Shown here in pieces: positions 14,597 through 22,811 of a DNA stretch of 26,045 nucleotides (positions are counted from its first letter, which is position 1; each line of letters starts with the position of its first letter). The DNA comes from Natrialbaceae archaeon (GTDB lineage Archaea; Halobacteriota; Halobacteria; Halobacteriales; Natrialbaceae). The stretch covers positions 1 through 26,045 of the forward strand of contig PUKM01000042.1 of assembly GCA_003552325.1 (NCBI GenBank), written 5' to 3'. The translations under genes were made by a program, and so were the position numbers. A model generated the notes under the pieces. The model did no database searches. It was not told the origin of the DNA and saw only the letters and a list, made by a program, of their open reading frames with translations.

Positions 14597-14953
14597 TCAG
14601 GACCGGAACCGATCGCTCACGAACTCGAGGGTCACACTCGCCACGATATCGAAGCTGCCGAAGATAATTGCAAGCCCACCGAGAACCGCTGGCTCGAGTC
14701 CGAGGCCGAAACCACTGAGTGCTTCGACGAGGGCAATCCCACCGACGCCGAGGAGCCCCACGCCGATTTGTCTCATCCACGTCCGCTCCCCACGCGACAC
14801 AATGCCCAGACCGAGGCCAGCTATCACGAGTGCGCCAACGGTATAGGAGACGAAAGAAACGGAGGCCACGAGTCCCACACCAGCCAGGATGACCCCGATG
14901 CCGGAGGTCCGCAAGCGTTCGAGGCCCGAGTTCGACGCTGCCTTGTCTCCCAT
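14597..14953 (-). CDS. Small four-segment membrane protein
   Basis: This 118-residue protein has about four hydrophobic segments (SGIGVILAGVGLVASVSFVS, VGALVIAGLGLGIV, IGVGLLGVGGIALVEAL, AVLGGLAIIFGSFDIVASV) joined by short polar turns. I do not recognise a family or function. TATACAAA on the minus strand at 14973-14980 lies about 24 bases before ATG 14953, so the transcript is probably leaderless. It is divergent from the small gene at 15037. Confidence 0.75.
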   Translation of the reverse strand: MGDKAASNSGLERLRTSGIGVILAGVGLVASVSFVSYTVGALVIAGLGLGIVSRGERTWMRQIGVGLLGVGGIALVEALSGFGLGLEPAVLGGLAIIFGSFDIVASVTLEFVSDRFRS

Positions 14954-15036
14954 ATCGGAGTATGGCTGGTGGTTTGTATAGCAATTCCCTTCTGCAGAAC
15001 GGTTCCTTTTTGAGCAACAGACACGTCCGTCCGGGC

Positions 15037-15234
15037 ATGACTACACTTGCGTTCGATGAGGCTGGCGTCGACGTCGTCTATGAAGGAACGGAGTTTCGCC
15101 TCGAGCGCGACCTCATCGAGGAGGCTGTCGGGAAGTCCTATCCAGATGTGACCGACCACGAGGTGTTACAGATGGTGGCCGAACAGCCGTCGTTGCAGGG
15201 AGAGCCGCGTCGGATTGGGGATATTCTCGCCTGA
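15037..15234 (+). CDS. Small conserved haloarchaeal protein (DUF5800-like)
   Basis: The 65-residue protein begins MTTLAFDEAGVDVVYEGTEF and contains YPDVTDHEVLQMVAEQP and GEPRRIGDILA, a pattern I associate with the haloarchaeal DUF5800 family; function is unknown. ATG 15037 fits a leaderless transcript, with a T-rich TATA-like patch about 28 bases upstream; in-frame codons before it are not family-like. It shares an 83-base divergent promoter region with the membrane protein gene on the other strand. Confidence 0.75.
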   Translation: MTTLAFDEAGVDVVYEGTEFRLERDLIEEAVGKSYPDVTDHEVLQMVAEQPSLQGEPRRIGDILA

Positions 15235-15358
15235 GGTCGTGTCGCTCTATCGAGTCCCTCGAGCGTGAGTCAGGGTCTCAAGATTCTACACCGCTGTCGA
15301 GACCACCGAGTCCTGGCCAGTCGAAATGGGTTTACCCTCGAGTCCAATACACACCCCC

Positions 15359-17266
15359 GTGCACGAAGACGACTCCGCGGGCGATTCATCCACTGGTTCT
15401 GCGGGGGTTCCCTCGGACACCGAAGCCGACGCCGAACCGTTCGTCACCCTCGAGGCCTTTCACGAGGCGTGTCAGCGAGCGGGACGGCCGTTACTCACCG
15501 CGGCTGAACTCGAGCGACATCTCGGCTCCGAGAGTGCGTTCGAATCAGGTGCGGACGTCCACACAGTCATCGCCAGGGACCTCACCCGACTCCGGGAACA
15601 GGGGCTGCTCGAGGCAATCGAGGTGTCGGCTGCCTCGACGGTGTGGTATCCACGGGAGTTCGAGGATCTCACCGAACGCGAGCGTGTCGTCGTCTTCCCA
15701 AAACGCCGAGAAATCGTGGTCGATAGACCTGACCAGTTCACGCGTGCCCAGCTGACACAGTTCGCCCATTTGGCGGATACCAACGGGGAGAACGGCTACC
15801 GGTACGAGGTACGACCGGCCGACGTCTGGCAAGCCCCACACGACTCGTTCGACGACCTCGTGCGAACCATGCGCCAGGCGCTCAACCAACGCGTCGACGC
15901 CCTCGAGGAGTGGGTCGAGAGTCAGTGGGACCGAGCGAAACAGTTCCGCCTCATCACCCACCCAGACGAGTACACCGTTCTCGAGGCTCGGTCCCCCGAA
16001 ATTATGGGGAACGTCGCCCAGCAGAAACTCGACGAAGAACACCTGCATGCCCCCATCTCAGACACCGAGGCCTGGGTCAGAGAGGGTGCGGAGGCAGCCA
16101 TCAAACGCACCCTATACGAAGCCGGTTACCCCGTACAGGACGACCGAACCCTCGAGTCCGGCCAGGCGCTCTCGTTCGCGCTCGAGGTCGGGCTCCGTGA
16201 CTACCAGCAGGCGTGGGTCGACCGATTCCTCGACCAGGGAGCGGGCGTCTACGTCGGCCCACCGGGGAGTGGGAAAACCATCGCTGCCATCGCTACGATG
16301 GCCGAGGTCGGCGGTGAAACCCTCATTTTCGTTCCCAGCCGCGACCTGGCGAGACAGTGGGCAAACACCCTGCTCGAGGTGACCAGCCTCGAGCCAGACC
16401 AGGTCGGGCAGTACCACGGTGGCCAGAAAACTATTCGTCCCGTGACAATCGCGACGTACCAGATCGCGGGGATGGATCGCCACCGATCACTGTTCGACGA
16501 GCGCGAATGGGGCCTGGTGGTCTTCGATGAGTGCCAACACGTTCCATCGGACGTCTACCGACGGAGCACGCACCTCCAGTCGCGCCACCGCCTCGGGCTG
16601 TCGGCGAGTCCCGTTCGTGAAGACGACCGTGACGTCGAGATTTTCACGCTCCTTGGCCCCCCGATCGGCACCGACTGGGACGCCCTGTTCGAGGCCGGGT
16701 TCGTCGCTGAACCTGAACTCGAGATTCGGTACGTTCCCTGGGGTGGCGAAGAGCACCAGAACGCCTACGGCTCGGCCGACGGGCGTGAGCGCTACCAGAT
16801 CGCGGCGACGAACCCCGGCAAAGTCGACGAGATTCGATACCTGCTTGCCGCACACCCCGGCGCTCGAGCCCTGGTGTTCGTCGATTACCTCGAGCAAGGG
16901 CGTGATATCGCTGGCGCGCTCGATACGCCGTTTCTCAGCGGGGAAACGCCACACGTGGAGCGTCAACGGTTGCTGGATGCGTTCCGAAGCGGCGAGGGCG
17001 ACACCCTCGTCATTTCGCGTGTCGGTGACGAGGGGCTCGATTTACCGAACGCTGAACTCGCGATTATCGCGTCTGGACTCGGTGGCTCGCGCCGCCAGGG
17101 AACCCAACGTGCGGGGCGGACGATGCGCCCTGCGGGTGGGGCACGCATGTACGTCCTCGCGACGCGTGGGACGCGCGAGGAGGAGTTCGCCCGTCGGCAA
17201 TTGCAGCATCTCGGCCGACAGGGTGTCCAGGTGACCGAACAAACGGTCGAGCGATCGGTCGAGTAA
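15359..17266 (+). CDS. XPB/Rad25-like superfamily 2 DNA helicase
   Basis: This is a 635-residue ATP-dependent DNA helicase or translocase, probably for repair. An N-terminal 270 residues with winged-helix-like sequence precede two RecA-like domains. Motif Q/I: LRDYQQAWVDRFL then GPPGSGKT (300-307). Motif II reads DECQ (390-393) instead of DEAH. Motif III is LGLSASP; the second domain has ALVFVDYLEQG, SRVGDEGLDLP and motif VI QRAGRTMRP (from 583). The C-terminus (EEFARRQLQHLGRQGVQV) resembles archaeal XPB. GTG 15359 is preferred because TTTA at 15331-15334 would make it leaderless; ATG 15326 adds 11 residues. The nuclease partner Bax1 seen beside XPB in some archaea is not adjacent here. Confidence 0.88.
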   Translation: MHEDDSAGDSSTGSAGVPSDTEADAEPFVTLEAFHEACQRAGRPLLTAAELERHLGSESAFESGADVHTVIARDLTRLREQGLLEAIEVSAASTVWYPREFEDLTERERVVVFPKRREIVVDRPDQFTRAQLTQFAHLADTNGENGYRYEVRPADVWQAPHDSFDDLVRTMRQALNQRVDALEEWVESQWDRAKQFRLITHPDEYTVLEARSPEIMGNVAQQKLDEEHLHAPISDTEAWVREGAEAAIKRTLYEAGYPVQDDRTLESGQALSFALEVGLRDYQQAWVDRFLDQGAGVYVGPPGSGKTIAAIATMAEVGGETLIFVPSRDLARQWANTLLEVTSLEPDQVGQYHGGQKTIRPVTIATYQIAGMDRHRSLFDEREWGLVVFDECQHVPSDVYRRSTHLQSRHRLGLSASPVREDDRDVEIFTLLGPPIGTDWDALFEAGFVAEPELEIRYVPWGGEEHQNAYGSADGRERYQIAATNPGKVDEIRYLLAAHPGARALVFVDYLEQGRDIAGALDTPFLSGETPHVERQRLLDAFRSGEGDTLVISRVGDEGLDLPNAELAIIASGLGGSRRQGTQRAGRTMRPAGGARMYVLATRGTREEEFARRQLQHLGRQGVQVTEQTVERSVE

Positions 17267-17336
17267 TCTGTCAGCGATCTCGGCAAAAGTCACCCCGCCG
17301 GACAGCCTCTTGTTCCGTGACCGAGTTGAACCACGT

Positions 17337-18635
17337 ATGACAGAGGAGACCGACCCGTCGCTCGCAACGGATGCCGTGCACGCAGGCCAGGAACCAGACC
17401 CAGCCACCGGTGCCCGCGCACCGCCGCTCTATCAGACCACCTCCTACGTGTTCGAGGACGCAGACGACGCGTCTTCGCAGTTCGCCCTCGAGAAACCCGG
17501 ATACATCTACTCACGCCTGATGAACCCGACGCTCGAGACCCTCCAGGAACGCCTGGCGGCGCTCGAGGGTGGTGTCGGCGCGGCGGTGACTGCATCGGGG
17601 ATGGGCGCCCTCGATCTGACCACCTTCCTGCTCGCCTCGGCTGGGGACAACATCGTCACCGCCTCCTCGCTGTACGGTGGGACCTACACCTACCTGACCC
17701 ACTCCGTCGAACGCCGGGGGGTCACCACCCGGTTTGTCGACACGTTGGATTACGACGCCTACGCCGAGGCGATCGACGAGGACACGGCGTACGTCCACCT
17801 CGAGACGATCGGCAACCCCGCACTCGACACGCCCGATATCGAGCGGATTGCCGATATCGCTCACGATCACGACACCCCGCTGTTCGTCGACAACACGTTT
17901 GCCACCCCCGCCCTGTGTCGGCCGCTCGAGCACGGTGCGGACCTCGTCTGGAACTCGACGACGAAGTGGCTTCACGGCTCGGGGACGACGGTCGGCGGCG
18001 TCGTCGTCGACGGGGGCTCGTTCCCGTGGGCTGAGCACCCCGAGAAGTACCCCGAACTCGCCGCGGACAACCCCGCCTATCACGGCGTCAATTTCGCGGA
18101 GACGTTCGGCGATGCGGCGTTCACCTACGCCGCTATCGCTCGGGGCCTTCGAGACCTCGGGAATCAACAATCCCCGTTCGACGCCTGGCAGACCATCCAG
18201 GGCCTCGAAACGCTGCCGCTCAGAATGGAACGCCACAGCGAGAACGCGCTCGCGGTTGCTGAGTTCCTCGAGCAACACGACGCCGTCTCCTGGGTCAACT
18301 ATCCGGGGCTCGAGTCTCACGAAACGCACGAGAACGCCAGCCAGTACCTCGAGGGTGGCTACGGTGGGATGTTGACGTTCGGCCTCGCCGATGGATACGA
18401 GGCAGCCCGTCAGACGGTCGAATCGACCGAACTCGCGAGTTTGCTTGCGAACGTCGGCGACGCGAAAACCCTGATCATCCATCCAGCGAGTACGACTCAT
18501 CAGCAACTGAGCGAGGAAGAAAAGATCGCCTCCGGTGTGACCAACGAACTCGTCCGTGTCTCCGTCGGAATCGAAGACCCGGGTGCGATTATCGATGACT
18601 TAGAGCAGGCACTCGCGGCGGCGACGTCGGCCTAA
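17337..18635 (+). CDS. metY: O-acetylhomoserine aminocarboxypropyltransferase (sulfhydrylase)
   Basis: This 432-residue PLP enzyme of the Cys/Met metabolism family forms homocysteine from O-acetylhomoserine and sulfide. Lys210 in NSTTKWLHG is the PLP lysine; SGMGALDLTTFLL and TASSLYGGTYTYLTHS hold the phosphate-binding region, ETIGNPALDTPDIERIADIA and PLFVDNTFATPALCRPLEHG are typical of the MetY branch, and the C-terminus has HPASTTHQQLSEEE and RVSVGIEDP. The length (about 430) and the insert around PEYHGVNF-type sequence (AYHGVNFAETFG) fit MetY better than cystathionine synthase. ATG 17337 gives the usual N-terminus. No metX lies in the window. Confidence 0.92.
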   Translation: MTEETDPSLATDAVHAGQEPDPATGARAPPLYQTTSYVFEDADDASSQFALEKPGYIYSRLMNPTLETLQERLAALEGGVGAAVTASGMGALDLTTFLLASAGDNIVTASSLYGGTYTYLTHSVERRGVTTRFVDTLDYDAYAEAIDEDTAYVHLETIGNPALDTPDIERIADIAHDHDTPLFVDNTFATPALCRPLEHGADLVWNSTTKWLHGSGTTVGGVVVDGGSFPWAEHPEKYPELAADNPAYHGVNFAETFGDAAFTYAAIARGLRDLGNQQSPFDAWQTIQGLETLPLRMERHSENALAVAEFLEQHDAVSWVNYPGLESHETHENASQYLEGGYGGMLTFGLADGYEAARQTVESTELASLLANVGDAKTLIIHPASTTHQQLSEEEKIASGVTNELVRVSVGIEDPGAIIDDLEQALAAATSA

Positions 18636-18768
18636 GGACAGCACTCGTCAACCGGTACCGGTCACTCGGCTTTCTCCAGATATTCTCACGTGTGTCACTC
18701 GAGGACGCTACACTCAACCACCACCGATATTAGCACGGGCTCGCGTTCACACCCCCACTCGGAAATGC

Positions 18769-19416
18769 TTAGTACTCGAGCAGCTGGTGAAACCGCCGTT
18801 GATGGGCCACGAACGCACAGATGCCAAAGGCCAGTAAGCCGAGTTGGTACGCTTCGACGATGAGAAACACGCTCCTCGAGCCGAGTTGAATTGGATCGCT
18901 CACCGCAGACCAACTCGAAAACCACGTCGCCGCCAACAACAGCGTCGCCCCACTAGCAACCAGTATCGCGCCACCGATCATCAACAGCCGACATCGCCAC
19001 GTACTTGACAGGTGAAACGCCCGACGCTCGAGCACGAACTGGAGCGTCAGTGTCGTGGCCAGGACCAGGCCTGCCAGCGCGAGACCCGCTTGCCCGCCGA
19101 CGGTTTCCGCGATGAGGATCCACAGGGGCCATGCAGCGACGAGGACCAGACTGACACCGATTCGTCGTGGCGTCAACAGCGCTTGGATTGTGGTCGTCGT
19201 CGTCCCAAAGATACTCGTTCTGAGGAGTGCCCCACAGAACAGAATCCCGAGGCCCGCCAACGCCGTCGAGGTCGCTCGCGGTTCGACGACGACGAACACG
19301 AACCAGAGCCCGACCGCGAGCGTTTCGACGGCTGCGGCAGCCGCGGCTGCGGTCACGCCGACTACTCGGGTTCGAGTATGATGGCTGAACCGCCCTGGCT
19401 CGCGGATGACGCTCAT
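18769..19416 (-). CDS. Unidentified six-segment membrane protein
   Basis: The 215-residue protein has about six hydrophobic segments, starting with an alanine-rich helix (TAAAAAAAVETLAVGLWFVF) and ending EAYQLGLLAFGICAFVAHQR. I recognise no family and see no catalytic motif. ATG 19416 is the first good start, with a weak TATA-like CATAAC about 28 bases upstream. It is divergent from thymidine kinase and reads towards metY; the 130 bases between them contain the palindrome CCGGTACCGG but no gene. Confidence 0.7.
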   Translation of the reverse strand: MSVIREPGRFSHHTRTRVVGVTAAAAAAAVETLAVGLWFVFVVVEPRATSTALAGLGILFCGALLRTSIFGTTTTTIQALLTPRRIGVSLVLVAAWPLWILIAETVGGQAGLALAGLVLATTLTLQFVLERRAFHLSSTWRCRLLMIGGAILVASGATLLLAATWFSSWSAVSDPIQLGSRSVFLIVEAYQLGLLAFGICAFVAHQRRFHQLLEY

Positions 19417-19547
19417 ACCCTACCGACACCCTGGGGGGGTTTCGTTATGGAACCCGTTATTGAGCCGACACACTGGACCCATCAACTCCTGTGGGAGTGC
19501 ATCGAATTGGCAAACCATTTAACCACAGCTTACCCCGCTTTCAGTCG

Positions 19548-20132
19548 ATGCACGCGATCACGAACAGTGGCTGGATCGAAGTCGTCACCGGCAGTATGTT
19601 CTCCGGAAAGACCGAGGAACTCCTGCGACGGCTCAGGCGCGCGGAGATCGCGGGCCAGGAGGTCGCCGTCTTCACTCCTGCGCTCGACGATCGGTATGGA
19701 AAGGGTGCCGTTGGCTCCCACGACGGCCGTCGGTGGGAAGCCACTGCCATCGATCCGGACGGCGACCTCGAGCGCGTGTTCGAGACGCTCAACGGCGAGC
19801 AGGTCGTGGCGTTCGATGAGGCCAACTTTTTTACCGAACGGCTGGTGACGCTCTGTGAGGAACTCGCGGCCGACGGCCGGCGCGTGATCGTCTCTGGCAC
19901 GGACCAGACGTTTCGTGGCGAGCCGTTTCATCCACTGCCGCGCCTGATTGCTGTTGCCGAGTACGTCGAGAAATTCCATGCCATCTGTGCCTGCTGTGGG
20001 GAACCGGCGACCAGAAACCAGCGACTGGTCGACGGCAAGCCAGCCCACGTCGATGATCCGACAATTCTGGTGGGTGCTGAAGAGTCCTACGAGGCCCGCT
20101 GTCGACACTGCCATACGCTCAGACGCGACTAA
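19548..20132 (+). CDS. tdk: Thymidine kinase
   Basis: This 194-residue type II thymidine kinase phosphorylates thymidine with ATP in the salvage pathway. It has the P-loop GSMFSGKT at residues 15-22, the VVAFDEANFF Walker B segment, the SGTDQTFRGEPF lasso region, and the structural zinc cysteines CACC and CRHC. ATG 19548 (MHAITNSGWIEVVTG) matches the family start, and ATTTAA at 19517-19522 is about 28 bases upstream, so the transcript is likely leaderless. The following gene begins six bases after its stop. Confidence 0.95.
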   Translation: MHAITNSGWIEVVTGSMFSGKTEELLRRLRRAEIAGQEVAVFTPALDDRYGKGAVGSHDGRRWEATAIDPDGDLERVFETLNGEQVVAFDEANFFTERLVTLCEELAADGRRVIVSGTDQTFRGEPFHPLPRLIAVAEYVEKFHAICACCGEPATRNQRLVDGKPAHVDDPTILVGAEESYEARCRHCHTLRRD

Positions 20133-20138
20133 TGTAGT

Positions 20139-20741
20139 ATGACTCGGTGGATCGAGAACCCGGAAGGCGGACGCGACCGTGGCCCCAGAGGACTCGCCAG
20201 AGCGTGGGTCGAAGTCCTCGTTCGTCCCCGGCGGTTCTTCCGCGTCGGCGTTGCACCGGGTGACCAGGCACCAGGGCTCTTCTTTCTGATGACTGTCGTT
20301 CTCATTGCCGAATCAACCCGGTACGCCCTGGTCGCCGACGCCTATCCCTCCCTCGCTGTCTCCCCGGTCCTCGAGGCTGCCTTCTGGTTGAGCCTGGTTG
20401 TGTTGTTGGTTGCGCCACTCGGGTTGCACCTGACGTCGGCACTCCAGACGCTGGTTTTGATCGTCCTCGTCGAGGATCGTGCCGGAATCAGCGAGACTGT
20501 CCAGGTCATCGCGTACGCAACGGCCCCGTGTGTCGTCGTGGGCATTCCGTACCCGCCATTGCAAGCAATCGCGAGTCTCTATGGGGCTGTGTTGGTCGTC
20601 ATCGGCCTCTCGACAGTTCATGGCACCTCACTGTTCCGGGCCGCAATCGCCAGTCTCGTCGCCAGTACCCTCGTCTTCGGGTACGGGTTTGGTGGCTTCG
20701 CAGCGTTCGAGGCGGTGTTCACCGGGGTCACTGATTGGTAA
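20139..20741 (+). CDS. Yip1-domain membrane protein
   Basis: A 200-residue protein with a short cytoplasmic N-terminus and about five hydrophobic segments. WVEVLVRPRRFFRVGVAPGD is the typical Yip1-family opening (a helix followed by RPRxFF), and VIAYATAPCVVVGIPYPPLQ is the conserved proline-bearing part. The role of Yip1-like proteins in archaea is unknown. It follows tdk by six bases and is probably cotranscribed; no functional link is evident. Confidence 0.82.
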   Translation: MTRWIENPEGGRDRGPRGLARAWVEVLVRPRRFFRVGVAPGDQAPGLFFLMTVVLIAESTRYALVADAYPSLAVSPVLEAAFWLSLVVLLVAPLGLHLTSALQTLVLIVLVEDRAGISETVQVIAYATAPCVVVGIPYPPLQAIASLYGAVLVVIGLSTVHGTSLFRAAIASLVASTLVFGYGFGGFAAFEAVFTGVTDW

Positions 20742-20911
20742 TCACGGCTTTCGACAGCCGAACGAGTTGGTGTGACTCGAGCAAGGGTCTGCCCGCGTAG
20801 GATCACGGTTGCCGTATTTTTCGAGTAATGAGCCCCTACTGAACGCTACTAGTGTCCGTTGGGGCTGAAACAGTACACGGAATTATGTACCGGGATGTGG
20901 TGAGCCGCCGT

Positions 20912-21481
20912 ATGTCCAAAACGTCGGACGCAACGCCCCTTACTGAGCGTGTCGTGAAAGAAGCCGTCGGTGTCGGTCTCGAGACACCGATGCGAGAATC
21001 CATTCTCGAAGCCGTCGATGAAGCGGAGGGGACCGGCCCGAAACCCCGGACGATCGTACCAGCGATGAGTGCCGTCCTTGGAACCGGTGTCGCGATCGGG
21101 TATCTCCTCGGCAAAGCCGACGAGACGGAGACTGAATCGACGCTCGAACTCGACTCGAGTACGGAGGAAGCGGAGGCTGAGACGACCGAGTTAGATGAAG
21201 AAGAGCCCTCGAGTGAGGGAGGAGGTATTGGTTCGAAACTACTCGTCGTACTGGGCGTACTCGCAGGGGCTGCACTCGTCTGGCGTCGGCGTCAGGCGGA
21301 GGAAGAAGAGTGGGAGCCAATCGAGGAGTTCGAGCCCGCAACGGATGCCGTCTTTGGTGACGAAGATGAGGACGAAGAAGAGGAGGAACTGATGGACCAG
21401 GACGACGAGGAATCTGAAACGAGCAGTACGGAGTCAGATACCGAAGAAGGGGCGGACGAAGCGCAAGCAACCGAAGAGTAA
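20912..21481 (+). CDS. Acidic two-segment membrane protein of unknown function
   Basis: The 189-residue protein has an N-terminal cytoplasmic-looking part, a short hydrophobic segment (IVPAMSAVLGTGVAIGYLLG), an Asp/Glu/Ser-rich stretch, a second hydrophobic segment (SKLLVVLGVLAGAALVW) followed by RRR, and a long tail that is almost all Glu, Asp, Ser and Thr. I do not recognise a named family. ATG 20912 (MSKTSDATPL) is preferred since AATTAT at 20881-20886 is about 28 bases upstream; the frame also has ATG 20885 and GTG 20852. The low-complexity tail is extreme even for a halophile. Confidence 0.75.
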   Translation: MSKTSDATPLTERVVKEAVGVGLETPMRESILEAVDEAEGTGPKPRTIVPAMSAVLGTGVAIGYLLGKADETETESTLELDSSTEEAEAETTELDEEEPSSEGGGIGSKLLVVLGVLAGAALVWRRRQAEEEEWEPIEEFEPATDAVFGDEDEDEEEEELMDQDDEESETSSTESDTEEGADEAQATEE

Positions 21482-21686
21482 GAACATAGCGCCCCTCAAT
21501 TGATCCTGGACAAAGGCTCTGATCTCCTTCGGGGCTGGTGGAGCAAACCAATGCGTACAACTGCTTAACAAGGAGTTGGGATTTGTAACATCCTGTTAGT
21601 CACTGTACGTTATTTATCACCACTAATTAGTCCAAATAAAAGGCCAGCCACTATTATCACAGAGGGTGTCGACGAGTCTACTGATA
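21482..21686. other. AT-rich intergenic region before the HalOD1 gene
   Basis: Clearly richer in A and T than its surroundings. It contains TATA-like AAATAAAA at about 21633-21640, suiting a transcript start near 21665 for the gene at 21687, and no gene of its own. Confidence 0.4.
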
Positions 21687-21959
21687 ATGACAGACCAACT
21701 CGAGAACGAGATCATCCATCGAGAACTGGACCCTGGCGGAAATAATCCAGCGATACAGATTGTAGAGACAATCATGCGTTTAGAGGAGGTCGATTCCACC
21801 GAGTTACCGACAATCTATGACTGTGTGGATGGAATGCTTGATGAGCTTTTCTCTAACCCACCCTCACCATCGGCTCAAATGGAACTTCAATTTAGTTATC
21901 ACTCATATCGAATCACTATTGAACAGAACGGGAACGCGAGGTTTGTAAAAATAAAGTGA
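21687..21959 (+). CDS. HalOD1 output domain protein
   Basis: This 90-residue stand-alone HalOD1 domain shows the family pattern: an N-terminal strand region, IVETIMRLEEVDSTELPTIY, a DCVDGMLDELFS helix, and a C-terminal pair of strands (LQFSYHSYRITIEQNGNARF). HalOD1 occurs in haloarchaea alone or attached to signal proteins; its activity is unknown. ATG 21687 (MTDQLENEII) is the family-like start. Base composition is lower in GC than neighbouring genes, hinting at a more recently gained or fast-evolving gene. Confidence 0.88.
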   Translation: MTDQLENEIIHRELDPGGNNPAIQIVETIMRLEEVDSTELPTIYDCVDGMLDELFSNPPSPSAQMELQFSYHSYRITIEQNGNARFVKIK

Positions 21960-22021
21960 ATACCGCACATTCCGCCATCTTTTAAGAAATAAAGGGTCTG
22001 GCAGGTCGACTCACTTCCGCC

Positions 22022-22720
22022 CTACACGGACTGATTGTTCGCTCCGACGACGCCTTTTTCTGTTATCTTGAACGTGGCCAACTCACCCACGGCTTTCGAC
22101 CGATGCTTGGTCAACGTCGCTCGACGGTTCCCTCCACGGAACCGATCCAACCGGACCACCACGCCGGTCCAATGCTCGAGGGTATTCCCACCCAAGGGAC
22201 GGGTTCGATCAGCATCCGGGTCCGAAAACACCTGATTGGTCAACACGACAGCCAGGTCGTGTTTCCGGGCCAACGAAAGCAAGTGCGTCACCTGGCTTGC
22301 CACCTGTCGTAAGGCATCGCCGGCTTCCCCATCGCTTGCGCGCTCGAGGCGATAAAAACCGGTTGCACTGTCGAGCACGATCAGGTCGGCCTGAGTCGCA
22401 AAGTCCGCGGCATCACGGACGGCTTCGGCCTGTTCGTCGAAGTCGTAGGCATCCTCGATGATGATTCGTGAGGCCACACCTTCGATATCATCGACGCGAC
22501 CGCGGAGTAACTGCTCGAACCGATCGACTGAGACCCCTTCCGTGTCGATGTAGACGGCAGTTCCCCCTGCTGCAGCCGTTTCGACTGCGGCTGCAAGCGC
22601 GAGGTTCGTCTTTCCCGCTGCCGGTGGGCCGTACAACTGGGTGACCGTTCCCCGTTCGAAGCCACCGCCGAGGAGCTCGTCAACCGATGTACAGCCAGTC
22701 GGGATCCGTTCGTCGTTCAC
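22022..22720 (-). CDS. radB: DNA repair and recombination protein RadB
   Basis: The 232-residue RecA-family paralogue assists RadA in archaeal homologous recombination. It begins with IPTGCTSVDELLGGGFERGT, then Walker A GPPAAGKT (31-38), YIDTEGVSVDRF, and Walker B ADLIVLDSATGFYRLE, with TNQVF and PLGGNTLEHWTGVVVRLDRF near the end. Like other RadB proteins it lacks the N-terminal helix-hairpin-helix domain of RadA. The start is GTG 22720; the longer upstream frame runs into the divergent gene and is not family-like. A TATA-like box at 22784-22790 would give a leader of about 40 bases. Confidence 0.93.
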   Translation of the reverse strand: MNDERIPTGCTSVDELLGGGFERGTVTQLYGPPAAGKTNLALAAAVETAAAGGTAVYIDTEGVSVDRFEQLLRGRVDDIEGVASRIIIEDAYDFDEQAEAVRDAADFATQADLIVLDSATGFYRLERASDGEAGDALRQVASQVTHLLSLARKHDLAVVLTNQVFSDPDADRTRPLGGNTLEHWTGVVVRLDRFRGGNRRATLTKHRSKAVGELATFKITEKGVVGANNQSV

Positions 22721-22783
22721 GGTTTCGCTTGGAATGTCGGGAAGAAAAACCCCCCGGAAACCGACTCGAGTGCGCCGCGAGGA

Positions 22784-22790
22784 TTTTATA
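22784..22790. promoter_or_regulatory. Shared TATA-like box of the radB divergent pair
   Basis: TTTTATA on the plus strand reads TATAAAA on the minus strand. On the plus strand it lies about 25 bases before the GTG at 22812, giving a leaderless transcript; on the minus strand it lies about 67 bases before the radB GTG at 22720. One box could therefore serve both directions, although a second minus-strand box cannot be excluded. Confidence 0.4.
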
Positions 22791-22811
22791 CTCACACTGA
22801 CAAGCAGACAC

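Noticed and set aside
17511..18506. Minus-strand open frame of 331 codons opposite metY
   Set aside because: Antisense of an unambiguous PLP enzyme; product is Arg/Val/Glu-rich without motifs.
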